DNA of 64,000 nucleotides from Pseudoxanthomonas sp. X-1 (GCF_020042665.1 NZ_CP083376.1:1-64000), one strand, 5' to 3'; shown: positions 15,255 to 24,985, numbered from the stretch's first letter. The notes: generated by a model from the letters alone, not told the origin. Translations and numbers: made by a program.

Positions 15255-16655
15255 TCAGGCGTCGGCGGACTTTGCGGTGGGCGGCGGAGCGTCCTGCGGG
15301 TCGTACCAGAACGGGATGAAGTAGTCGCGCTGGCGCTGCACGCCGCGCTCCCCGCCGCCGGCGTTCCACAACAGGCGCAGGTCGTGCCGGCCGGGCGTCT
15401 CGCCCTGCAGATCGAGATAGCCAACCAGGCCGCGCATGCCCAGGTCGCGACGCTCCATCGGGACGAAGCCGGTCAGCGCGACCGGCCGGCCATCCAGCGT
15501 CACGGTCCAGATCTTCGCCAGGCATGCGACGGCCTGATCGGCGGCGGCGCGGCCCTGGGCCGCGTTGCGGCCGTGCGCCAGGGTTGGACAGGCCTGCTCG
15601 GCGCGCGGATTGTCCAGGCGCGGGCGATGCGGGATGAACACCCGCAGCCGTCCCTCCTCGATGCGGTCGGAGGGGATCATCGGATAGCGCAGCATCACAT
15701 CGTCCGGCCCGCGCATGGATTCGTAGTGGGCGCTGAGCATGCCGTGGTCGACCGCCTCGCTGGTGACCACGCGATAGCGGCTGAGCAGGGAGAAGCTGGC
15801 CGAGGACACGATCTGCATCCCGCCGATCACCATCGCCGCGGAGAGGACGAGGAAATACACCGCGCTGAAGCCGCGGTTGCCCAGATTGCTCTGCAGGGTG
15901 AACTGCACCGGGCCGCCCAGGCGCTGCAGCGCGATCGTGGAGAACACCCGCAGCAGGCGATCCATCGCCCGCTCCAGCCCTTGCGCGGGCTGATCGCGCT
16001 GGGCGCGGCGCGCGACGAGCTTGTCGAGCACGAAGATCGCCATGCCGCCCAGCAGGAACGCGACATAGGGCACCGCGAAGGCGATGAACGTCGCGCGCTC
16101 GCTGTCCTCGAACAGGAGGCCGATCAGCGTCGCCGGGATCAGCAGCCCCAGGCCGAGCACGCCGATCCACGCCAGCGTCAGCGCGACCAGCACGGTGGTG
16201 GCGAACAACACCGAGGCGGTGCGGTCGACGCGATCGATCACCCGGCCCAGGTCGCCGATCGCGCCGCGATAGAAGCGGCGCGAGACGGGCCCCATCGCCG
16301 ACAGGCGCTCCCAGCGGATGCCGCCGGGGAAGTGCGACTTCAGGCCGACCAGGCCGACCCAGTAGCCGCGGATCGCCAGATGGACGAGGAAGGCGAACCC
16401 CAGCGCGTAGCTCAGTCCGACGCCGATGTTGAAGGCGAACTGCAGCACGTACCAGGTCGCGCCCTCGGCGTGCAGCTCGCTGCCGACCCAGGCCTCGAAC
16501 AGGCGTGGCGGCAGCGTGAGCAGGGCGAAGGCGAGCAGGCCGGAGATCAGCAGTTCCAGCTCGTCGGTGCGCTCGCGCAGGCGCTCGAAGCTGATGCGGC
16601 GGCCCGCAGGCATGTCGGCGTCGCCGTCCTGCACGGCCTGGTCGGTGTGGCTCAT
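15255..16655 (-). CDS. Conserved inner-membrane protein, unknown function
   Basis: This is 466 residues long. Hydrophobic segments cluster at ~25-50 (LLISGLLAFALLTLPP), ~65-105, ~150-190 (VLVALTLAWIGVLGLGLLIP), ~200-230 and ~275-300. A hydrophilic C-terminal region follows (~320-466), containing RVFIPHRPRLDNPRA and DYFIPFWYDPQDAPP and predicted to be soluble. I do not recognise a catalytic motif. ATG 16655 gives a sensible cytoplasmic N-terminus; longer versions add an unlikely Arg-rich extension. It is convergent with the SDR gene, whose stop lies 10 bp away. Confidence 0.7.
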   Translation of the reverse strand: MSHTDQAVQDGDADMPAGRRISFERLRERTDELELLISGLLAFALLTLPPRLFEAWVGSELHAEGATWYVLQFAFNIGVGLSYALGFAFLVHLAIRGYWVGLVGLKSHFPGGIRWERLSAMGPVSRRFYRGAIGDLGRVIDRVDRTASVLFATTVLVALTLAWIGVLGLGLLIPATLIGLLFEDSERATFIAFAVPYVAFLLGGMAIFVLDKLVARRAQRDQPAQGLERAMDRLLRVFSTIALQRLGGPVQFTLQSNLGNRGFSAVYFLVLSAAMVIGGMQIVSSASFSLLSRYRVVTSEAVDHGMLSAHYESMRGPDDVMLRYPMIPSDRIEEGRLRVFIPHRPRLDNPRAEQACPTLAHGRNAAQGRAAADQAVACLAKIWTVTLDGRPVALTGFVPMERRDLGMRGLVGYLDLQGETPGRHDLRLLWNAGGGERGVQRQRDYFIPFWYDPQDAPPPTAKSADA

Positions 16656-16935
16656 CCTGACTCCCCGGTTCCCCGCGGGCGAGTGTAGGGGCGTCCCGCG
16701 TCGGCGGATAGGTCGCGAGGTGCCGCATCGGCAACGGCATGCGTGCGATGTGTCGCCGGCGCCATGTCCATGACACTCGGCATCGGCGGGGCGGGCCACG
16801 GCGCAATCACGGCGCCAGCGCTCCCGCCCGCGGATCGCGGCCGCGGGCAGGATGCGGAGTGGACGGGCGCCCGATGTCAGATCGGCGGACCGATGCTACG
16901 GTGGTTCATCGCCCTGATCCATGCTGGAGCCCGTC

Positions 16936-18882
16936 ATGCCCTTCGTCCACCGCGCCGCCGCTTCGGTGTCGCGTTCCCACACCCGTCTGGCCGCCGCGCT
17001 GGGCCTGGCGCTGCTGGCCGGCACGGCCTCGGCGCAGATCGTGCGCAAGGCCGATGTCCCGCCGCCGCAGGACGTGGCCTATCCCGGCCAGATCCAGCTC
17101 AAGGTCGATGCCAGCGACACGCGCCAGGGCATCTTCCGCGTCCACGAGTCCCTGCCGGTGCAGGCCGGCCGGGTCACGCTGCTGTATCCGGAATGGATCC
17201 CCGGCGCGCATTCGCCCAGCGGCCCCGTCGCGCAGCTGGCCGGGCTGAGCTTCAGCGCCAACGGCCAGCCGCTGCCGTGGAAGCGCGATCCCTATGACGT
17301 CTATGCCTTCCATGTGGACGTGCCGGCCGGGGTGTCCACGCTGGAGGCGGACTTCCAGTACCTGTCCAGCCGCGGCGGCGGCTTCCAGATGACCGACCGC
17401 ATGCTGATGCTGGACTGGGACCAGATGTCGCTGTATCCGGCCGGCTACTACACGCGCGGCATCCAGGTGCAGCCCAGCGTGACCCTGCCGGCCGGCTGGC
17501 AGTTCGGCAGCGCCCTGCGCGCGGCGTCGAAGGACGGCGCCAGCACCACCTTCAATCCGGTGTCGTACGAGACGCTGGTCGATTCGCCGATCTACGCCGG
17601 CCTGCACTTCAAGCAGGTCGATCTGACGCCCAAGGGCGGCGCGCCGGTGATGCTCAACATCGTCGCCGACGAGCCCAAGGACCTGGAGATCACGCCCGAG
17701 CAGCTGGCCGCGCATCGCGCGCTGCCGGTGCAGGCCACGCGCCTGTTCGGCTCGCACCATTACGACCACTACGACTTCCTGTTCTCGCTGTCCGACGAGC
17801 TGGCCGGCAACGGCCTGGAGCATCACCAGTCCAGCGAGAACGGCCTGGACCGCGGCTACTTCACCGGCTGGAAGGACAACCCGACCGACCGCGACCTGCT
17901 GGCGCACGAGTTCACCCACTCCTGGAATGGCAAGTTCCGCCGCGGCGCGGACCTGTCCACGCCCAACTTCAGCGAGCCGATGGGCGATTCGCTGCTGTGG
18001 GTGTACGAGGGCGCCACGCAGTACTGGGGCTTCGTGCTGACCGCGCGCGCCGGGCTGTGGACGCCGCAGCAGTTCCGCGACGCACTGGCGATGGTGGCCG
18101 CCAACTACGACCGCAACCGGGTCGGCTTCCAGTGGCGCACGCTGGAGGACACCACCAACGACCCCACCGCGGCCCATCGCGAGGCACTGCCCTACCGCAG
18201 CTGGCAGATGAGCGAGGAGTACTACAGCGCCGGGCAGATGGTGTGGCTGCAGATCGACGCGCGCCTGCGCCAGCTCACCGGCAACCGCAAGTCGCTGGAC
18301 GATTTCGCCAAGGCGTTCTTCGGCGTGGACGACGGCAGCTACGTGGTCCATCCCTACACCTTCCAGGATGTGGTCAACGCGCTGGATGACGTGGCCCACG
18401 ACGACTGGGCGGGCTTCCTCAAGACGCGCGTGCAGACGGTGGCCCCGCCGCTGCTGGACGGCATCGCCGCCAGCGGCTGGAAGCTGGTCTACACCGACAC
18501 GCCCAGCGAGTACGAGACCCAGTACAACCGCGCCGCGCAGTCGCCGCGCCACCGCTACAACTTCGCCTGGTCGATCGGCCTGACCATCAACCCGGACGGC
18601 ACCATCAACGACGTGCGCTGGAACGGCCCGGCGTTCAAGGCCGGGGTCAGCACCGGCGCCAAGCTGGTGGCGGTGAACGGGCAGGAGTACTCGACCGAGA
18701 CGCTGGCCCAGGCGATCACCGCCGCCAAGGGCAGCCAGGCGCCGATCACGCTGCTGCTGCAGTTCCAGGGCGGGCTGCGCACGGTGCAGGTGGATTACCA
18801 CGACGGGCTGCAGTATCCGCACCTGGTGCGGGTGGACGGCACGCCGGACTACCTGAGCCAGATCATCCAGCCGCGGGGTTGA
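16936..18882 (+). CDS. M61-family metallopeptidase with PDZ domain
   Basis: This is 648 residues long. A signal peptide (LAAALGLALLAGTASAQ) sends it to the periplasm. The M61 N-terminal beta domain spans ~40-210. The catalytic domain contains HEFTHSW (HExxH) at about residue 324, with a downstream glutamate in LLWVYEGATQYWG. A PDZ-like domain lies at ~535-630 (FAWSIGLTINPDGTINDV). The family cleaves peptides with N-terminal glycine or alanine. ATG 16936 is preferred to 16921 because GGAG precedes it by 7 nt. It stands alone. Confidence 0.9.
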   Translation: MPFVHRAAASVSRSHTRLAAALGLALLAGTASAQIVRKADVPPPQDVAYPGQIQLKVDASDTRQGIFRVHESLPVQAGRVTLLYPEWIPGAHSPSGPVAQLAGLSFSANGQPLPWKRDPYDVYAFHVDVPAGVSTLEADFQYLSSRGGGFQMTDRMLMLDWDQMSLYPAGYYTRGIQVQPSVTLPAGWQFGSALRAASKDGASTTFNPVSYETLVDSPIYAGLHFKQVDLTPKGGAPVMLNIVADEPKDLEITPEQLAAHRALPVQATRLFGSHHYDHYDFLFSLSDELAGNGLEHHQSSENGLDRGYFTGWKDNPTDRDLLAHEFTHSWNGKFRRGADLSTPNFSEPMGDSLLWVYEGATQYWGFVLTARAGLWTPQQFRDALAMVAANYDRNRVGFQWRTLEDTTNDPTAAHREALPYRSWQMSEEYYSAGQMVWLQIDARLRQLTGNRKSLDDFAKAFFGVDDGSYVVHPYTFQDVVNALDDVAHDDWAGFLKTRVQTVAPPLLDGIAASGWKLVYTDTPSEYETQYNRAAQSPRHRYNFAWSIGLTINPDGTINDVRWNGPAFKAGVSTGAKLVAVNGQEYSTETLAQAITAAKGSQAPITLLLQFQGGLRTVQVDYHDGLQYPHLVRVDGTPDYLSQIIQPRG

Positions 18883-18920
18883 GGGCGGTTGGCGGGGCCG
18901 TGGCTGGCGGCGGACCAGCC

Positions 18921-18996
18921 ACTGTCATCCCCGGAAAACTTCGACTCGTCCGCGCAGCCACATGCGTCGTTCCCGCGTTCTCGGGAATGACGGTGG
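18921..18996. repeat. REP-like element
   Basis: The stretch includes ctgtcatccccgga and cgttcccgcgttctcgggaatgacgg, a diverged copy of the dispersed inverted-repeat family. It lies in the 199-bp gap between convergent genes and may help to end transcription. Confidence 0.55.
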
Positions 18997-19081
18997 AGAG
19001 GTCTGCGGGTGCTGGAGCGGCAGTGCGCAGCGCACGCGACCGTTCTTTGCCGGAGCGAGGGTGTGGGAGCCGGCCTTGCGC

Positions 19082-19522
19082 TCAGCGGCCGCGGGCGGCG
19101 CCTTCCACGATGCGGTAGAGCTTGAGGACCGCTTCCATCTCCGAGTCGGTCATCTCGCCGAAGGTCTTCTTGCGCAGGGCGTTCAACTGGCTTTCCAGCT
19201 GCTGGCGGATGGCTTCGCCGGCGTCGGTCAGCCAGAGCTTGTTGGCGCGGCGGTCGCTGGCGTCGTTCTCGCGTCGCACCAGCCCGGCCGCGGCCAGCTT
19301 GTCCAGGATGCGCACCAGCGAGGGGCCTTCGACCCCGATCAGCTGGGCCAGCTCGATCTGGCGCACGCCGCCACCGGAGCGACCGATCATCAGCAGCGGG
19401 GTGGTCATCGCGTTGGACAGGCCGTGGCCGGCCAGTGCCGCGTCGACCACCTTCTGCCATTGGCGGCCGGCCTGCATCAGGCCGGAGGACATGCGGAAGC
19501 GAAGCGGATCGGAGGCGGCCAT
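19082..19522 (-). CDS. MarR-family transcriptional regulator
   Basis: This is 146 residues long. The DNA-binding region reads IELAQLIGVEGPSLVRILDK (recognition helix) then LAAAGLVRRENDASDRRANK, the classical MarR DxR wing. The C-terminal helix is a dimerisation element. The order resembles SlyA/HosA-type regulators. It is divergent from glgX 165 bp away, but no palindrome like that of the other MarR gene was found between them, so its target is unknown. Confidence 0.9.
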   Translation of the reverse strand: MAASDPLRFRMSSGLMQAGRQWQKVVDAALAGHGLSNAMTTPLLMIGRSGGGVRQIELAQLIGVEGPSLVRILDKLAAAGLVRRENDASDRRANKLWLTDAGEAIRQQLESQLNALRKKTFGEMTDSEMEAVLKLYRIVEGAARGR

Positions 19523-19715
19523 CAGGGCGGTGGGGACGCGCGGGGAGTGACCGACATACTATCGATTGCGCGAAGGTTGTCACGCTGGATTCACCATCAG
19601 TGTTGTTCGACGCCGCCGGTGGCGGCCGGCTGGTGGCCGCCGGGAAGGATCGCCATGCGCTGACGCGACCTAGACAACGGCGCCCACATGCTCGGCCCTC
19701 CCCACCATGGCCCTG

Positions 19716-19725
19716 CCCCCCCCCC
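19716..19725 (+). repeat. Run of ten cytosines at the glgX start
   Basis: An unbroken C10 tract lies between ATG 19707 and ATG 19727. The two starts are in different frames; gain of one C or loss of two would join ATG 19707 to glgX. It may be a slippage site or simply an error-prone stretch. Confidence 0.8.
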
Positions 19726-19726
19726 G

Positions 19727-21853
19727 ATGCCCAACGCCCCATCCCCCAAGTACGCCAGTCCCTCGCGCGTGCGCGAAGGGCGCCCGTTCCCGCGCGGCGC
19801 CACCTACGATGGCAAGGGCACCAACTTCGCCTTGTTCAGCGCCAACGCCACCGCCGTGGAGCTGTGCCTGTTCGACGAGGCCGGCAACGAGACCCGCATC
19901 GAGCTGCCCGAGTACACCAACGAGATCTGGCACGGCTACCTGCCCGACGTCGGCCCTGGGCAGCGTTACGGCTACCGCGTGCACGGCCCTTATGCCCCGG
20001 CCGAAGGCCACCGCTTCAACCCCAACAAGCTGCTGCTGGACCCGTATGCGGTGGAGATCGAGGGCGACCTGATCTGGGCCGACGAGCTCTACGGCTACAC
20101 CGTCGGGCACCCCGATGGCGACCTGAGCTTCGACGAGCGCGACAGCGCGCCGTTCATGCCCAAGGCCGTGGTGGTGCAGGACGACTACGACTGGGAGGAC
20201 GACGAGCGGCTGCTCACGCCGTGGAGCCAGACCCTGGTCTACGAGACCCACGTGCGCGGCTACACCAAGCGCCATCCGCAGGTGCCGCAGGACCTGCAGG
20301 GCACCTTCGCCGGCCTGGCCCAGGCGCCGGTGCTGGACTATATCAAGTCGCTGGGCGTCAGCGCGGTCGAGCTGCTGCCGGTGCATGCCTACCTGGACGA
20401 TCAGCACCTGCTGGACCGGGGCCTGCGCAATTACTGGGGTTACAACACGCTGGGCTTCTTCGCGCTGAAGTCGCGCTACCTGGCCAGCGGCCACCGCGAC
20501 GAGTTCCGCGACATGGTCAAGGCCATGCACCGCAAGGGGCTGGAGGTGATCCTGGACGTGGTCTACAACCACACCGCCGAGGGCAACGAGATGGGCCCGA
20601 CGCTGTCGTTCAAGGGCATCGACAACGCCAGCTACTACCGCCTGGCCGACAACCCGCGCTATTACATCAACGACACCGGCACCGGCAACACGCTCAACCT
20701 GAGCAACTTCCGCGTGGTGCAGTTCGTCAACGACTCGCTGCGCTACTGGGCGCGCGAGATGCATGTGGACGGCTTCCGCTTCGACCTGGCCACCATCCTG
20801 GGGCGCGAGCCCAGCGGCTTCGACCAGCGCGGCGGCTTCCTCGACGCCTGCGGCCAGGACCCGCTGCTGAGCCAGGTCAAGCTGATCGCCGAACCCTGGG
20901 ACTGCGGGCCGGGCGGCTACCAGGTGGGGCACTTCCCGCCGGGCTGGGCCGAATGGAACGACAAGTTCCGCGACAACGCGCGCACGTTCTGGCGGGGCGA
21001 CGAGGGCAAGCTGGCCGAGTTCGCCACGCGCTTCACCGGCTCGGCCGACCTGTTCGACCGGCGCGGGCGGCGGCCGTGGTCGTCGGTGAACTTCATCACC
21101 GCCCACGACGGCTTCACCCTGCGCGACCTGGTCAGCTACAACGAGAAGCACAACGAGGCCAATGGCGAGAACAACCAGGACGGCTCCAACAACGACGGCT
21201 CGTGCAACTACGGCGTCGAAGGCGAGACCGACGATCCGCAGATCAACGCCCTGCGCGAGCGGCAGATGCGCAACCTGCTGGCCACGCTGCTGCTGGCCAA
21301 GGGCACGCCCATGCTGCTGGCCGGCGACGAGCGCGCGAAGACCCAGGGCGGCAACAACAACACCTATTGCCAGGACAACGAGATCACCTGGATCGACTGG
21401 GACGCCGACCCGACCGAGGGCCGCCTGGCCGACTTCGTGCGCCAGCTCACCGCGCTGCGCAGCCGCTATCCCATCCTGACCCGTGGCCGCTTCCTCAACG
21501 GGCAGTACAACGAACAGGCCGGCGTGCGCGACCTCACCTGGCTCAACCCCGGCGGCAGCGAGATGGAGGAGGCGCACTGGAGCGATGGCGGCGCGCGCTC
21601 GGTGGGCCTGCTGCTGGAGGGCAAGGCGCAGGTGTCCGGCGTGCGCGAGTACGGTCAGGACGCGACGCTGCTGATCCTGATCAACGCCTATCACGAAGGG
21701 GTCAGCTTCAAGCTCCCCGATGCCGAGACGCACCTGAAGTGGGAGTTGGTGCTGTCCACCGACGAGGCGCTGGGCAGCGACGTGGTGCCGGAAGGGGCGC
21801 AGGACTTCCTCGCGCCGCCACGCAGCATCAGCGTGTTCGAGTGCAAGAGCTGA
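19727..21853 (+). CDS. glgX: Glycogen debranching enzyme GlgX
   Basis: This is 708 residues from ATG 19727 (ATG 19688 in the same frame would add 13). An N-terminal CBM48-like domain (1-120) is followed by the GH13 catalytic barrel. Family motifs are visible in order: ILDVVYNHTAEG, VDGFRFDLATIL with the nucleophile aspartate (about residue 352), LIAEPWDCG with the general acid, and NFITAHDGFTL. It hydrolyses alpha-1,6 branches of phosphorylase-trimmed glycogen in the cytosol. No other glycogen gene is adjacent. No clear ribosome-binding site is visible because the start follows a C10 tract. Confidence 0.93.
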   Translation: MPNAPSPKYASPSRVREGRPFPRGATYDGKGTNFALFSANATAVELCLFDEAGNETRIELPEYTNEIWHGYLPDVGPGQRYGYRVHGPYAPAEGHRFNPNKLLLDPYAVEIEGDLIWADELYGYTVGHPDGDLSFDERDSAPFMPKAVVVQDDYDWEDDERLLTPWSQTLVYETHVRGYTKRHPQVPQDLQGTFAGLAQAPVLDYIKSLGVSAVELLPVHAYLDDQHLLDRGLRNYWGYNTLGFFALKSRYLASGHRDEFRDMVKAMHRKGLEVILDVVYNHTAEGNEMGPTLSFKGIDNASYYRLADNPRYYINDTGTGNTLNLSNFRVVQFVNDSLRYWAREMHVDGFRFDLATILGREPSGFDQRGGFLDACGQDPLLSQVKLIAEPWDCGPGGYQVGHFPPGWAEWNDKFRDNARTFWRGDEGKLAEFATRFTGSADLFDRRGRRPWSSVNFITAHDGFTLRDLVSYNEKHNEANGENNQDGSNNDGSCNYGVEGETDDPQINALRERQMRNLLATLLLAKGTPMLLAGDERAKTQGGNNNTYCQDNEITWIDWDADPTEGRLADFVRQLTALRSRYPILTRGRFLNGQYNEQAGVRDLTWLNPGGSEMEEAHWSDGGARSVGLLLEGKAQVSGVREYGQDATLLILINAYHEGVSFKLPDAETHLKWELVLSTDEALGSDVVPEGAQDFLAPPRSISVFECKS

Positions 21854-21910
21854 GGACCTGGCGCGGGCGCTGAGGGATCGGCTCCCTTCCCGTTCTTTCG
21901 GATGCAACGT

Positions 21911-21945
21911 GGAGCGTCGCTCGACCGGGCGACGCTCCTTTTTTT
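21911..21945 (+). terminator. Rho-independent terminator of glgX
   Basis: GGAGCGTCGC..GCGACGCTCC forms a 10-bp perfect stem with a 10-base loop, followed by seven T residues. It lies about 60 bp after the glgX stop. Confidence 0.9.
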
Positions 21946-22135
21946 GTGCGTGTGAGCGCGTGGCGTGTTTGGCGATGAGCATGGATCGTCGTCGCGCGGT
22001 CGCGCTTTGTCATGCCCGCATGATGAATCGGCGCGGATAAGTTCACGGCCACTTTTTGCGCGCGCGGCCAGGATGGGTCACTCCCCGCACGCGCCATCGC
22101 CGTGCCCTTCGACCATCGACCGCAGGAGTCTCGCC

Positions 22136-22996
22136 ATGCCCGACTATCCCCGCCCCCCGTTCCCGCCGCAGCAGCAGAGCTTCCCGGGCAAGACCAGCAA
22201 GATGGAGCCCAAGCCCGATATCGGCGAGGACAGCTACCAGGGCCACGGCCTGCTCAAGGGCAAGCGCACGCTGGTCACCGGCGGCGACAGCGGCATCGGC
22301 GCCGCGGTGGCGCTGGCCTTCGCGCGCGAAGGCGCCGATGTGGCCATCGCCTATCTGCCCAGCGAGCAGGACGACGCCGACCAGGTGGCCTCGCTGATGG
22401 AGCAGGCCGGCGGCAAGGTACTCAAGGTCGCCTGCGACATCAGCCAGCCGAGCGAGGTCGAGCGCCTGGTCGGCGAGGTGAAGTCCGCCTTCGGCGGGCT
22501 CGACGTGTTGGTCAACAACGCGGCCTACCAGAAGTACTTCCAGTCCATCGACGAGGTGACGCTGGAGGAATGGCGCAAGACCTTCGACACCAACGTGCAT
22601 GGCACGTTCTACGTGACCAAGTGCGCGCTCGAGCTGCTTGGCGAGGGGGCGTCGATCATCAACACCGCCTCGGTCAATTCCAAGGACCCCACGCCCAACA
22701 TCCTGCCGTATTCGACCACCAAGGGTGCGGTGGCCAACCTGACCCTGGGCCTGGCGCAGTGGCTGGCCGAGCGCAAGATCCGCGTCAACGCGGTGCTGCC
22801 GGGGCCGATCTGGACGCCGTTCATCCCGGCCGGCATGGCCGAGGACAAGGTGAAGAACTTCGGTTCGCAGACGCCGTTCGGTCGCCCGGGCCAGCCGGCG
22901 GAACTGGCTTCCACCTACGTCATGCTGGCCAGCGACAGCTCCAGCTACACCTCGGGCGCGTTGATCACCATCGCCGGGGCGCAGGCGGTGCTGTAA
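22136..22996 (+). CDS. SDR-family oxidoreductase, YghA/GSP39-like
   Basis: This is a 286-residue short-chain dehydrogenase of the long-N-terminus type: a proline/glutamine-rich tail of ~40 residues (PFPPQQQSFPGKTSKMEPKP) precedes the Rossmann domain. Motifs are TGGDSGIG (about residue 53), NNAAYQ, NTASVNS and YSTTKGAVANLT. Proteins of this shape are often part of the general stress response in bacteria. ATG 22136 follows CAGGAG by 7 nt; the longer frame upstream is intergenic. A strong terminator follows. Confidence 0.9.
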   Translation: MPDYPRPPFPPQQQSFPGKTSKMEPKPDIGEDSYQGHGLLKGKRTLVTGGDSGIGAAVALAFAREGADVAIAYLPSEQDDADQVASLMEQAGGKVLKVACDISQPSEVERLVGEVKSAFGGLDVLVNNAAYQKYFQSIDEVTLEEWRKTFDTNVHGTFYVTKCALELLGEGASIINTASVNSKDPTPNILPYSTTKGAVANLTLGLAQWLAERKIRVNAVLPGPIWTPFIPAGMAEDKVKNFGSQTPFGRPGQPAELASTYVMLASDSSSYTSGALITIAGAQAVL

Positions 22997-23024
22997 GAAG
23001 CGCTGATCGCACTGTCTCAGTGAG

Positions 23025-23056
23025 AAGGCCCGGGCGCGATGCGTCCGGGCCTTTTT
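23025..23056 (+). terminator. Rho-independent terminator after the SDR gene
   Basis: AAGGCCCGG..CCGGGCCTTTTT forms a GC-rich stem with a short loop and a T tract, about 30 bp past the stop codon. Confidence 0.88.
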
Positions 23057-23551
23057 CCATTTCTGGCAGCCGAAGCATTTTGATGCGGGCGGGTTCTGGC
23101 TTCGGAGGGCGCTGGCTTCGGAAGTGCAACGGTCCGGTGGGCGGTGGCCGCTGTTCCCTCGATCAGGACATCCTGCCCCCGCCTTAAGGCGCTCGGCTCC
23201 TGCCTCGCTCGTCGCGACCACTGTCCGCCGGACCGCTGCCGCGAGCATCGCGTCACAGGGCCTCGGTCGACGAAAGCTTCATCGAAGGAATTCAGAGCTA
23301 TCGGCCGCGGGGCTTCTACGCCCGGCGCGAAGCCACTGTGCGAGCCGCCATGGCGGCGATGAGGCATTCCCGATGAAGCCTCATCAAGGCTCGAGCATTG
23401 TCAGGTAGAGCCCCATCGCCGCCATGGCAGCTCCACCGAGAACGACAACCGCAGCTGTTGTGGTGCGGGTGCAAGGCGCGCATCAACGGGAGGGTAAGGC
23501 GGCGAATGCAGAGCGCGCTGCGATCGAGCGAGGCTGCGCTACTAGACTTGC
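23057..23551. other. Intergenic, no credible gene
   Basis: This is a 495-bp gap between convergent genes. Several short open frames exist on both strands, but none has a ribosome-binding site or looks like protein. The main structure is a long inverted repeat at 23342-23433, listed separately. The composition is less GC-rich than in the flanking genes. Confidence 0.5.
23342..23433. repeat. 24-bp inverted repeat with 44-bp loop
   Basis: The arm at 23342-23365 (gagccgccatggcggcgatg plus aggc) pairs with 23410-23433 with two mismatches. Each arm also contains the palindrome GCCATGGC. It could be a terminator-like hairpin, a recombination scar or a small mobile repeat. Confidence 0.7.
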
Positions 23552-24658
23552 TTAGGTGCTCTCGTCCTGCGCGTCAGGAGCGAGCGAACGATCGTGCAGC
23601 GGGCAGCCGGACTTGCGGGCCCGGAAGTCCTGCGAGGCCTCGTAGGCGCGCTTGCGGATGCGCATGATGTCGCCGAGCGGACGATGGTCCTGCACGCCGT
23701 GCCACGGGCTGAAGCCCATCTGATCGTCGACCAGGCGGGCCTTGTCCTGGCTCCAGCCGACCTGCGGCGAGGCGATCAGGCGCGCCACCGTGCGGAAGGG
23801 GCTTTCCGCTTCGTCCCAGACCACGGTGGCGTCGTCGATGGGCATGCGCTCCAGATCGGTGGACAGCTGCACGCGCAGTTCCCACACGCCGCCCTGCGAG
23901 GCGAAGTGCGCACTGACCGCATCGCGCAGCGCATTGGCCTGCTTGAGGTCGACGCGCTCGTCGCGGTGGGCCAGCAGCGCCGGATCCACGGGCACCAGCT
24001 GCAGCTTGGCCACATGCGCGCCATAGCGCAGCGGCAGCTGGGTGAAGAAGGTCTCGCCCAGGATGTGGTGCGGCGGCTCGCCGCCCATCGACTTGAGCTT
24101 CGCGCTCTGGCCGCCGACCGCTTCGAGCGCGCGTTCGGTGCCGCGCAGCAGAGCCGACAGCACCTGCTTGGTGCGTTCGGCGCGGTCGGTGGTCGGCGCC
24201 AGCAGCTTGAGGCTGCGCAGGAAGGCCTTGGCGTTGGGCGCGTTGAACTGCGGGCCGTTGACCATGAGCAGGTCCTGGCAATGCGCTGCTTCGCTGCCCT
24301 CCAGGCGCTCGCCGGGCACGTCGAGGAACTTCAGCGCCAGCCCGCGCGGCGTGGAGACGCGGTCGGGCAGCAGATCGCCGGGCGTGGTGGAGAAGCGCAT
24401 CACCGCCTCGTAGCGGCCCGGCTGTGCGAACAGGCCCTGCGCCAGTTCCGGCGGCAGGCCGGGCAGCACCTCCAGCGTGGCGGCCAGCAGGCCATGGCTC
24501 TTGGCATGCACGCTGCGCAGCGCGTGGTGGCTGTCCTCCCAGGTCTGCTGCGAGATGCGCAGCAACACCTCGCTCATCTCCTCGGCCAGCGCGGCCTCGT
24601 CCGGATCGGGGAGCGCCATCTGCGGCGCATAGGCGGCATAGCGGCGGGGGTCTGACAT
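23552..24658 (-). CDS. Catalase-family heme protein
   Basis: This is 368 residues long and matches the small catalase-related family: VHAKSHGLLAATLEVLPG (~50-68), RYEAVMRFSTTPGDLLPD (~82-99), STPRGLALKFLDVPGERL (~102-119) and FNAPNAKAFLRSLKLL. It is shorter than true monofunctional catalases (about 480 or more) and lacks their C-terminal flavodoxin-like part. Related proteins often act as peroxidases or fatty-acid-hydroperoxide enzymes rather than efficient catalases. There is no signal peptide. ATG 24658 gives the family N-terminus. It stands alone between two repeat-rich gaps. Confidence 0.82.
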   Translation of the reverse strand: MSDPRRYAAYAPQMALPDPDEAALAEEMSEVLLRISQQTWEDSHHALRSVHAKSHGLLAATLEVLPGLPPELAQGLFAQPGRYEAVMRFSTTPGDLLPDRVSTPRGLALKFLDVPGERLEGSEAAHCQDLLMVNGPQFNAPNAKAFLRSLKLLAPTTDRAERTKQVLSALLRGTERALEAVGGQSAKLKSMGGEPPHHILGETFFTQLPLRYGAHVAKLQLVPVDPALLAHRDERVDLKQANALRDAVSAHFASQGGVWELRVQLSTDLERMPIDDATVVWDEAESPFRTVARLIASPQVGWSQDKARLVDDQMGFSPWHGVQDHRPLGDIMRIRKRAYEASQDFRARKSGCPLHDRSLAPDAQDEST

Positions 24659-24898
24659 GGCGTGGGGTCCTGTGGCCGGCGGAGGCGGGCGAGATCGCGC
24701 GAGCCTTGCCGGGGCGCGGTAAATGCGCTGCGAAGCAGGAGGCGGAAAGACCTCACCCGGCGTTACGCGGGCGCGGAGCTTGGCGCGGATGTAGACCCGG
24801 CGGACCAGCAACGCGCCCGCTTGGCGAGCCGAGCAGCTCGGGATGCAGCCGCAGATCTGCCCCTCTCTGAGATCTGAAACGTCGCCGCGATCCACCCC

Positions 24899-24985
24899 CT
24901 CTTCGCTCCCGCGCACGCGGGAGCCCATGGACGCTGCGCCACCGGACCGCACGTCCATGGATCCCCGCGTTCGCGGGTATGGCGG
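24899..24985. repeat. Paired REP-like inverted repeats
   Basis: The stretch contains ttcgctcccgcgcacgcggg and catggatccccgcgttcgcg, two facing modules of the dispersed family, each foldable into a hairpin. They lie within a 413-bp gap (24659-25071) in which no gene was seen. Confidence 0.65.

Noticed and set aside
16906..18822. 638-residue minus-strand frame opposite the M61 peptidase
   Set aside because: Low-complexity His/Gln/Arg composition and full overlap with a gene that has HEFTHSW and a signal peptide.
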